A stretch of DNA of 64,000 bases from assembly GCF_040419245.1 (NCBI RefSeq), contig NZ_JAZHOH010000001.1, positions 744,001 through 808,000 of the forward strand, written 5' to 3'. Every line of letters begins with the position of its first letter. Within the stretch, counting starts at the first letter, position 1. Origin of the DNA: Ewingella sp. CoE-038-23 (GTDB lineage Bacteria > Pseudomonadota > Gammaproteobacteria > Enterobacterales > Enterobacteriaceae). The notes under the pieces are model-generated. The model was not told the origin of the DNA. It searched no databases and was given only the letters and a program-made list of their open reading frames with translations. The translations under genes were made by a program, and so were the position numbers. Shown piece by piece: positions 17,885 to 24,136 of this stretch.

Positions 17885-19153
17885 TTAATCTCCAATTGCG
17901 ATCCAGCTAATAGGTGTTTGTACTCGATATAGAGTTCCTCCGTTGGTTGTTGCCCACGCGGCTACTACGAAATTAATTCTATCCGAAGGCTTCATCATGA
18001 CGATGTTAGCATTATTTACGTCTACAGCTGAACCAGTGGCTTGGTAAACGTTATTAGGGAAGGGAATCGGAAACGGTAGAGATACTAGGCTGTTTGAACT
18101 AGTTGCCGCCTCTCCCCATTGTATAATTAACCCACTAGGAAGTCGTTGGTATCCGTTGGGGAATAAACTTGAGCCAAACAATGGTGAATATTTAAGAGTG
18201 CCATTCCCATAGATCTCCCAATTTGGGCTCGTGCTGCCCTCACTGACAATAGTTAATGTTTCTTGTGTTGTTAGAGTTATTGTTGTTGTTCTATTTCCCT
18301 CAGGTCCATTAGAAAAATAATTACCCTGTTGAGTCTGAAGAACCACTGGGGAACCATTCCCGCCGAAGCAGTAAATGGTGATTAGTTTACCGGCTGGAAG
18401 AGTATTCATAGTTGGCAACTTTATAGTCTGACCATTTGCCTCAATGACGATGACGCTGCCAAAATCACTGGCAGAAATGCTAGTTTTGTTTCCAAATCCA
18501 CTCACACCCGAATACTCAAAACCTCGCTCCTTTAAACCAAGGTTTGAAAGAACCGCTGAAACGGCATCTGGGCCAAGGGTTTTGATTTCTGCCAGAGATT
18601 TACTGATCTGCAAATACTGATTATGCGGATTGGCTGCCGCGACGTGTTTGGCTAATTGATCATCGGTATAGGCTTTAACCTCGATGACCTTATCGTCGAC
18701 GTATTTGCGGGTAGCCAGCACCACTGACGGATCGATTTTCAGGGTGACCGCGTCGGTGCTGCTGACAACGATGATCATGCGCACGGTTTGGGTTCGCCCG
18801 CTGCCTTCTTGCAACTGAGGCTTATATGTCTCTGGGCAATTGGCGATGGCGATCAGCGTATTGTCTTGGTCGAATAAGCCGATTTCGCGGATCCAGAAAC
18901 CGCCCTGATCCTCAGGGATAATCTGCTCGGCGATGATCTGGTTGGTATTCGCCGGGTCAACGCTTAGCGAATTCAACGACGCTCGGCGCTTTTCGCCAAT
19001 CAGCTTAGTTTGAGCAGGATAGGGCGTTGGCAATACGCCGCCGCCGTCGCCCACCGCCATTTGGGTAAGGCTCAATTGCGTACCGAGCGCGGTCGCATTA
19101 GCCAGTTTGGCTGCGCCCTGATTGGTCAGCAGGGCAAAAAATTTAGCTGTCAT
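17885..19153 (-). CDS. H: Tail fibre protein gpH (P2-like N terminus)
   Basis: The receptor-binding fibre. The N-terminal about 190 residues (MTAKFFALLTNQGAAKLANA, GGFWIREIGLFD) are the conserved P2 baseplate-attachment domain. The distal part is unlike P2 H, AT-rich, and ends with LPSGLIIQWGEA and WIAIGD, as in many phage fibre tip domains. At 422 residues it is shorter than P2 H (669). The composition break near 18540 marks a mosaic joint, the usual way host range is switched. Confidence 0.9.
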   Translation of the reverse strand: MTAKFFALLTNQGAAKLANATALGTQLSLTQMAVGDGGGVLPTPYPAQTKLIGEKRRASLNSLSVDPANTNQIIAEQIIPEDQGGFWIREIGLFDQDNTLIAIANCPETYKPQLQEGSGRTQTVRMIIVVSSTDAVTLKIDPSVVLATRKYVDDKVIEVKAYTDDQLAKHVAAANPHNQYLQISKSLAEIKTLGPDAVSAVLSNLGLKERGFEYSGVSGFGNKTSISASDFGSVIVIEANGQTIKLPTMNTLPAGKLITIYCFGGNGSPVVLQTQQGNYFSNGPEGNRTTTITLTTQETLTIVSEGSTSPNWEIYGNGTLKYSPLFGSSLFPNGYQRLPSGLIIQWGEAATSSNSLVSLPFPIPFPNNVYQATGSAVDVNNANIVMMKPSDRINFVVAAWATTNGGTLYRVQTPISWIAIGD

Positions 19154-19757
19154 AGTTTACTCTCAGGTTGTCGATTAAATGGATTGCTGAACCGGTGATT
19201 GCAGCGCCGGACGCGGTAATGGTTTCAGGGAAATAGGGGTAAACCGTCAGCTCTTCGCCGTCGTAACTCGCGGCAGCTATCAGGCAATCGCCGCTGACAT
19301 CGAGATTGATTGACAACCCAATCAGATGGCGGCTACAAGGCTTGGCGTCGGCAATCAGGCGCTCAAGCTCTTGGTACATCTCTTCGGTGATACCGGTTTC
19401 CAGCACGCCAACGTCCAGACGAAACGTGCCAGGTGCGTCTTGGGTTTGCCACCACTCTATGACGCGGATCAGATAGCCCAGCGGCTCGACCACCCGACGC
19501 AACGCGCCGGTGGTGCCTTTGTGTTTATGAATAAACCAGGCGGCGCGCACCGCCGCGCGTTTCGCTGATTCAGACCATTTCTCATCCCATCTGTCGACCG
19601 AAAACGCCCACGCCAGATAGGGCAGCAGAGGCAGCGGGCAGGTATCCGGGTTCCACAACAGGCGCAGCGGGACCGGCAGACGGGCTATGTGTGAGAGTGC
19701 CTCGGCTGCCGCGATTTCAAGTTGCGTTGAGCCGGAAGGCAGCAGGCGATCATTCAT
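19143..19757 (-). CDS. I: Baseplate wedge protein gpI (P2)
   Basis: A baseplate component related to T4 gp53-side wedge proteins that carries the fibre. It is 204 residues with the family motif ALSHIARLPVPLRLLWNPDTCPxxLLPYLAW-type N terminus and RAAVRAAWFIHKHKGTTGALRR. It overlaps J by 8 bases and H by 11 bases and has a good ggaggg site. Confidence 0.92.
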   Translation of the reverse strand: MNDRLLPSGSTQLEIAAAEALSHIARLPVPLRLLWNPDTCPLPLLPYLAWAFSVDRWDEKWSESAKRAAVRAAWFIHKHKGTTGALRRVVEPLGYLIRVIEWWQTQDAPGTFRLDVGVLETGITEEMYQELERLIADAKPCSRHLIGLSINLDVSGDCLIAAASYDGEELTVYPYFPETITASGAAITGSAIHLIDNLRVNYDS

Positions 19758-20658
19758 CAGACCCTCCGACCGACAGGCTGTAGGCCGTGCACAGCGAGGC
19801 CTGAGTTTTATCCAGCACGATATCCGCCAGCGGCGATTGCAGCTCTACACGCTGAACACCTTCAACGTGCAGCGCGGCATAAATAGCCGACAGGCGAATG
19901 TCACGACCTAGCCGCCCTTGGGTGTTGATGTACTTTTTGAGCTGTGCTTCAGAGGCCGCGCGCACGGGTTCGATTTCAGGGGCGGGCAGCACGTAGAGCA
20001 CCGCGTCAATCTGGTAAGGCACAATCTCGGCGGCCTGCACGGTGACCCGGTCTGCGACGGGGCGAACGTCTTCGTCATTCAGCGCTTTATCCACCGCGGC
20101 CAATAAATCTGGTGTGGCTTTGCCATCGTTATCACGCGACAAAATGGTGATCGTGACTTCGGCAGGAGATGGACTGATGGCTGACGCGTCTGCCACGCGG
20201 CCATCGGCACTGCGAGCATGAAACTCATAAGCACCACTCGGCCCCGCCACGCTCAACCCTTCGAAAGCTTGTGGGATGCGCATGCGCAGGTCACTGTCGC
20301 TTTCCATCACGGCGTCAGTGGGGGGAATGGTGCTGCTGTCGGCCGGTTTGAGCACCAGACGCTGCACGCCATTATTGGCCGCCAACTGGTCCAAATCGCT
20401 GCCGGTGGCGTAGGCCACCATCACGGCGCGCGCGGCTTCGTTAATCCGCTGGCGCAGGATCACTTCGCGGTAGGCGTTCTCCTGCAACAGCTTGACCAAC
20501 GGCTCGGATTCCAGCGACAGGGTGCGGCTGATAGCCTCCTGTTGCTCGGGCGGATAGAGCGAAATCAGCGTGGATTTACGTTCTGCAAATAAGCTTTCAT
20601 AGTCCAGTTGCTCCACCACATTGGGGGCGGGTAACTGGCTTAAATCGATAGTCGCCAT
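19750..20658 (-). CDS. J: Baseplate assembly protein gpJ (P2)
   Basis: A baseplate wedge protein of the T4 gp6 family, 302 residues, the same length as P2 J. Recognisable segments are VEQLDYESLFAERKSTLISLYP and ATGSDLDQLAANNGVQRLVL. It is located between W and I as in P2, with 4 bases between it and W. Confidence 0.93.
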   Translation of the reverse strand: MATIDLSQLPAPNVVEQLDYESLFAERKSTLISLYPPEQQEAISRTLSLESEPLVKLLQENAYREVILRQRINEAARAVMVAYATGSDLDQLAANNGVQRLVLKPADSSTIPPTDAVMESDSDLRMRIPQAFEGLSVAGPSGAYEFHARSADGRVADASAISPSPAEVTITILSRDNDGKATPDLLAAVDKALNDEDVRPVADRVTVQAAEIVPYQIDAVLYVLPAPEIEPVRAASEAQLKKYINTQGRLGRDIRLSAIYAALHVEGVQRVELQSPLADIVLDKTQASLCTAYSLSVGGSDE

Positions 20659-20662
20659 AGTC

Positions 20663-21013
20663 TCAGCTCACAGGAATGCTCAGGGAAAATTCGGTGTCCG
20701 TATCGCTACGGCTGCCGGTCATGTCGACCACCATCTTGCCGTTATAGTCGGCATTGAAAGTGATGGAGGTCAGCGAAACTCGCGGCTCCCACTGCAACAG
20801 CGCGGTGTAGCAAACTGCCATGATTTGCAGGCGCAGCGCGTCGTTTTGCGGTTGGTCGATGAGTTCGGAAAGCAATGAGCCGTACTCGCGGCGCATCACG
20901 CGTGACCCAATCGGGGTCTGTAAAATGTCGCTCACTGACTGGCGAATATGGTCGAGATCTTCGATTGCCAGTCCCGTGTCGCGAGCCATGCCGAGATATT
21001 TAGCTTCACTCAT
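20663..21013 (-). CDS. W: Baseplate assembly protein gpW (P2)
   Basis: A small baseplate protein homologous to T4 gp25, 116 residues. The core LQTPIGSRVMRREYGSLLSELIDQP is highly characteristic. It overlaps V by 4 bases (ATGA-type) and has a GGAGG site 6 bases before its ATG. Confidence 0.95.
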   Translation of the reverse strand: MSEAKYLGMARDTGLAIEDLDHIRQSVSDILQTPIGSRVMRREYGSLLSELIDQPQNDALRLQIMAVCYTALLQWEPRVSLTSITFNADYNGKMVVDMTGSRSDTDTEFSLSIPVS

Positions 21014-21651
21014 TGCGGTCCTCCGGTTTGGCCGCCGCCGGTCTGAACGCCGCCGTGGCGGTGGGTGTGTAAGGCGATGCCGTTGGACGTCAGGCTACCG
21101 CCGCTGTGGCTGATATCGCCGGTCATGCTGCCGCCCTGTTGCACCTCGAGTGAGCCGGTGGTGAGCTTGTGGGTGCAGACCACTTCCGGGCTGTCGAGGG
21201 TGATGCGGGTGCTGGCGTGGCATTCAATCTGCGGCGCGGTGACTGTCACTTTCTCCGCCGCGCTCAGGGTGGCGGTTTTCACGCCGATCACGGTCAGAGC
21301 GCTGGTTGCCGGTTCATACTCGATAACCGCGCCGTCCGGGAAACTGAGGTGAACCGCGTCGGCAGAGGCCGAAGGGGCCGGGTTGGCGTCGGAGAAAATC
21401 GCAGGCAGCACGAAAGCCGTGTTCAGCTCGCCGCCCATCGACAGCAGCAGCACCTGCTCCCCCACCGAGGGCGCCCACCAACTGCGGCTCTTGCCCGCGC
21501 GGCTGGTCAGCCACGGTAGCCATGCTGTGGTGTTATCGCCGCTGGCGACGCGGCAGCGCGCATTCTCGAGGTCGACCGCGCTGACATTGCCGATGCGAAT
21601 CAGGTTGTTGATCAGCCGCATCATGTCGTTGATTTGTGTGTATGTGTTCAT
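21010..21651 (-). CDS. V: Membrane-piercing spike gpV (P2)
   Basis: The trimeric central spike at the tip of the tail tube. It has an N-terminal OB fold, a central beta-helix rich in short repeats, and a C-terminal HTHRHGGV motif whose histidines bind iron in P2 gpV. It ends TGGGQTGGPQ as P2 V does. The length is 213 residues (P2 211). It is the first gene of the V-W-J-I-H block, with a partial Ogr site upstream. Confidence 0.94.
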   Translation of the reverse strand: MNTYTQINDMMRLINNLIRIGNVSAVDLENARCRVASGDNTTAWLPWLTSRAGKSRSWWAPSVGEQVLLLSMGGELNTAFVLPAIFSDANPAPSASADAVHLSFPDGAVIEYEPATSALTVIGVKTATLSAAEKVTVTAPQIECHASTRITLDSPEVVCTHKLTTGSLEVQQGGSMTGDISHSGGSLTSNGIALHTHRHGGVQTGGGQTGGPQ

Positions 21652-21698
21652 GGGATTAAGGATGCCGTTTAACGAGGGAAGTCGACAATCGGAGACCG

Positions 21699-21718
21699 TC
21701 CGGCGGGCCGTGGCACAA
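21699..21718 (-). promoter_or_regulatory. Partial Ogr-type late promoter site upstream of V
   Basis: The minus strand keeps the TTGTGCCA half shared with the X and FI sites, but the distal half reads CGGA instead of ACAA. It lies 48-67 bases before the V start, where P2 has its PV promoter. Confidence 0.5.
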
Positions 21719-21737
21719 CGAGCGGTAGCCGAAAAGG

Positions 21738-22199
21738 TTACTCAGCCCATTGGCTGATCAGCTCGCCATTGAGGTAAACCTGGCGCGGTCGCGCGTTGTT
21801 TTCCGGCAGCGGCGGCTCGGGCAAGTGGGTGATGGTGCGCACGCCGTCGGCGTCCTTCACCTGCACGCGCTCGGTGAGTTGCAGCGTCAGGGTTAATGTG
21901 TCGGCCAGCTGGGTGAAGGTGAAATCCGTCAGCCGCCGCGCGCTGCTGCTCATCACTTCCGGCTGGTTGACGGTCAGCCAGTCCAGCACCTCGACCACGA
22001 TAGGATCGGCAAGGGATTCGCTGAGGTCCGCCGTGGTGACGGCCAGCGTTAAGGGGTAGTGATATTCAAAGGAGAGGGAGGGCGCCGGCGTGGCCACCAC
22101 GCTCCCCGGACCTGCGGTCACTTTTAAGATTTCTGGATGGGCGTTCAGCTCGGGGATTTGCTCAATGAGCCGCTGTTGAAGTTGCTTGGGTTTTAACAC
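21738..22199 (-). CDS. R: Tail completion protein gpR (P2)
   Basis: P2 R is needed for tail completion. The start chosen is GTG at 22199 (VLKPKQLQQRLIEQIPEL), behind a ggag site, giving 153 residues (P2 155). A longer frame from 22265 would run through the Rz1 gene. The partner gene S, which in P2 lies between R and V, is absent: only 86 bases separate R and V. Confidence 0.85.
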   Translation of the reverse strand: MLKPKQLQQRLIEQIPELNAHPEILKVTAGPGSVVATPAPSLSFEYHYPLTLAVTTADLSESLADPIVVEVLDWLTVNQPEVMSSSARRLTDFTFTQLADTLTLTLQLTERVQVKDADGVRTITHLPEPPLPENNARPRQVYLNGELISQWAE

Positions 22200-22452
22200 G
22201 ATAAGTCTCCTGACACTGTTTAATGGCGTCGACCTGTAGGCCGCATGAGAGCAGCGCGGCTTCAAGTTGACGGACGTCGGCGCTCAAATCGCCGTTATTT
22301 TTGGGATGGCTGGCGGGTACCTGGCAGGCGCTGACTGGCGGACAGCCAATGTAAATAATCTGTGGCGGAGCTGAAGGCGGGGCGCTGGTGCAGCTGGCTA
22401 ACAGCAGCGGGCAGAGCACTATCAGCCCAGGTTTTAACCAAGGGATCATCAT
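22162..22452 (-). CDS. lysC: Outer-membrane spanin lipoprotein (LysC/Rz1)
   Basis: The o-spanin that, with the inner-membrane spanin, fuses the two membranes at the end of lysis. The 96-residue product has a lipoprotein signal ending LLASC (cysteine at about position 21) and is proline-rich after it. It is largely nested out of frame in lysB, the P2 lysB/lysC arrangement. It overlaps the gpR start. Confidence 0.88.
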   Translation of the reverse strand: MMIPWLKPGLIVLCPLLLASCTSAPPSAPPQIIYIGCPPVSACQVPASHPKNNGDLSADVRQLEAALLSCGLQVDAIKQCQETYRVKTQATSTAAH

Positions 22453-22720
22453 TGCGGCTCCTTTGAAAGCGTTGTTCTCGTTGCCAAACCAGGCCGTTGG
22501 CCTGCGCTAACGCATCGCGCAGCGTGGCCTCAGCCTGTTCACGGGTTTGCATCTGCTGGTTGAGTTCAGCGATCAGCTGGTCGCGCTGGCTGAGCTGCTG
22601 GGCCAGCGCGTCGCGGCTTTGGGTCAGTTCGTGCTTGTCGCGCTGCAATCCGTGGCTGTAAACAATCATCCCCAGCAGCGCCAGACCCAACACGAAAAGG
22701 GCGATAAACAGTACGCGCAT
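22295..22720 (-). CDS. lysB: Inner-membrane spanin (LysB/Rz)
   Basis: The i-spanin: one N-terminal membrane helix (about 5-22), then a periplasmic Gln/Arg/Glu-rich coiled coil (about 30-90). The length is 141 residues, matching P2 LysB. Its 3' half carries the nested lysC gene in another frame. It starts 1 base after the endolysin stop, with aggag before the ATG. Confidence 0.88.
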   Translation of the reverse strand: MRVLFIALFVLGLALLGMIVYSHGLQRDKHELTQSRDALAQQLSQRDQLIAELNQQMQTREQAEATLRDALAQANGLVWQREQRFQRSRNDDPLVKTWADSALPAAVSQLHQRPAFSSATDYLHWLSASQRLPGTRQPSQK

Positions 22721-22721
22721 A

Positions 22722-23231
22722 TCAGGCTCCTTTCAGGCACAAAGCCCGTTCTGCGGCTCTGCGGCGTTCAAGCCCGGCGGTGCGCACGCCATTAACAAAC
22801 ACCCAGCGCGGCAGCTGCTCGCAGGCATCGCGCCACTGATGTTTTTTGATGAAAAACGCCAGCGTCGAGTTGCACGAGGCGCGCACGCCCACATTGAAGG
22901 TAAACGCCACCACGGCGTCATACACCGGCTGCGGCATCTCCACCGGCATGCAGGCTTGCAGGCCTTTTTCGACATTTTTGATATCCGCCAGCAGGTTTTC
23001 GGCGGCCTGATGCTCGGTTATCTGCCCGGTGGGCGCCACGCCCGCCGTGTGACCAATACCGCTGGTCCAGACCCCGGCGCTGCATTGGTAAGGCGATAAC
23101 TGGCAGCCTTCGAAATCGGCAATCAGCTTCAGCCCCTCGACCGAGGTAGAGATAGACAAGTAGCCCGGCAGCAGAAACATCAGCCCGAGAACCACGGCGG
23201 CGCTGCATTTTTTAAGAATTGAGGCGTTCAT
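22722..23231 (-). CDS. SAR-type endolysin (GH24 lysozyme)
   Basis: A muramidase of the phage lysozyme family that cleaves peptidoglycan. The catalytic E-8aa-C-5aa-T motif is visible (E of DFEGC, cysteine in YQCSAG, threonine in VWTSG). The N terminus has a weakly hydrophobic Gly/Ala/Ser-rich segment (about 10-28), a signal-anchor-release domain. It would be exported by Sec and activated when the holin depolarises the membrane. It occupies the place of P2 K but is a different lysozyme class. It overlaps the holin gene by 20 bases. Confidence 0.9.
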   Translation of the reverse strand: MNASILKKCSAAVVLGLMFLLPGYLSISTSVEGLKLIADFEGCQLSPYQCSAGVWTSGIGHTAGVAPTGQITEHQAAENLLADIKNVEKGLQACMPVEMPQPVYDAVVAFTFNVGVRASCNSTLAFFIKKHQWRDACEQLPRWVFVNGVRTAGLERRRAAERALCLKGA

Positions 23232-23433
23232 ATTTCTCCTTACTCAGCCCGCTTCGGGCCAGCAGCAGATAGCTTTTTCGACGGTAGTACCAGTTGACTA
23301 AAAAGGTACCGATGCCGACGCCGGAGCCGACCAGAAAGGCGATATCCTCCAGCGACAGCCCACCCAGCCAGGCCATGAACGTCGCGATGAGGTAAGCGCA
23401 GGCCGAAGCCACGCGTTCGGCGGTTAGTCCCAT
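23212..23433 (-). CDS. Holin (class II, two membrane segments)
   Basis: A 73-residue protein starting MGLTAERVASACAYLIATF with two hydrophobic helices (about 8-26 and 32-52) and a positively charged tail (YYRRKSYLLLARSGLSKEKYE). This is the pattern of small phage holins. The start at 23433 is preferred because the longer frame to 23586 lies inside gene X. It is in the position of P2 Y, between X and the endolysin. Confidence 0.85.
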   Translation of the reverse strand: MGLTAERVASACAYLIATFMAWLGGLSLEDIAFLVGSGVGIGTFLVNWYYRRKSYLLLARSGLSKEKYERLNS

Positions 23434-23627
23434 AATCTGATGGACTCTTTGACTGACTTCTCCACCTGATCCGGCATCTCGACCGGGGTGCCGTGGGGCA
23501 GGATGGGGCCAAAATCCGCAATGCCTTTGTTCAGGCTGTAGACTTTTTCCACCATTGAGGCGGTGCGGCCATAAACGCGCCAGCACATCGAATCAACGGT
23601 ATCCCCTTGTTGTGCATAAAGTTTCAT
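23424..23627 (-). CDS. X: Tail protein gpX (P2, LysM-like)
   Basis: A small LysM-like tail protein of 67 residues; MKLYAQQGDTVDSMCWRVYGRT is characteristic. In P2, X lies between head gene L and holin Y. Here nothing of L, N, M, O, P or Q precedes it, so X is the first late gene. A perfect Ogr-type site at 23710 lies upstream. It overlaps the holin start by 10 bases. Confidence 0.9.
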   Translation of the reverse strand: MKLYAQQGDTVDSMCWRVYGRTASMVEKVYSLNKGIADFGPILPHGTPVEMPDQVEKSVKESIRLWD

Positions 23628-23709
23628 GATGGTTTTCCGGTTTTGTGTGGATGAGCTGGGAGGAGTAGTTAGTGTCTGGAATGTGGCTTACGGGCGCAAC
23701 GAGACGCGG

Positions 23710-23729
23710 TTGTGAACCTAATGGCACAA
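23710..23729 (-). promoter_or_regulatory. Ogr-type late promoter site upstream of X
   Basis: A perfect TTGT-N12-ACAA match, 83-102 bases before the X start. It would drive X-holin-endolysin-lysB-lysC-R. The 244-base stretch 23628-23871 contains this site and no other gene. Confidence 0.75.
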
Positions 23730-23871
23730 CAGAGAGTGGGGCGAGGGGCAAACGTTTTTTAAGGAGAGTGGAGCAACAGGAGGAGACGCGAAACAACAGG
23801 GTGAAAGCAGGCGCGCTTAGCCAACTTTCGGCGAACCGAAACAAGGTGGCGTAAGCGCCTGACTCTTTGCG

Positions 23872-24090
23872 TTATGGATTTTTGCGACCGAGATCGTCAT
23901 CCACGTTGCACAGCAAGGTTTCATTATGGTTATCAGGCAGGGCCTGACTCGCCAGTTCTGAAATCAACGACATGACAATAAGGAACTCTTGCGAATTGCA
24001 TTGCGCCGTCTGCGAGATGTCGGCAATGACCTGAATACGCGAGAGTATTAATTGTTGTTTATTTAGGTTTTCCACCGTGCGGCCCTTCAT
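23872..24090 (-). CDS. LexA-controlled small protein in the 186 tum position
   Basis: A 72-residue acidic protein (67 if started at GTG 24075, which has a gaaggg site) with no signal peptide or membrane segment and no family I recognise. It lies between the replication gene and the late genes. Phage 186 has tum there, a LexA-repressed antirepressor that inactivates CI, and P2 has orf91. A promoter (-35 TTGACG, -10 TAATAC) with a LexA box is immediately upstream. An antirepressor role is inferred from control and position, not sequence. Confidence 0.7.
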   Translation of the reverse strand: MKGRTVENLNKQQLILSRIQVIADISQTAQCNSQEFLIVMSLISELASQALPDNHNETLLCNVDDDLGRKNP

Positions 24091-24091
24091 T

Positions 24092-24136
24092 CACTGTGTT
24101 TATATACAGTATTATTTAATTAAAGGATCACGTCAA
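24092..24136 (-). promoter_or_regulatory. SOS (LexA) box and sigma-70 promoter
   Basis: A CTG-N10-CAG LexA box with flanking TA/TG occupies 24092-24111. On the minus strand -35 TTGACG (24136-24131) and -10 TAATAC (24114-24109) are 16 bases apart. The LexA box covers the start point. The first ATG follows within about 12 bases of the predicted start. Confidence 0.85.
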
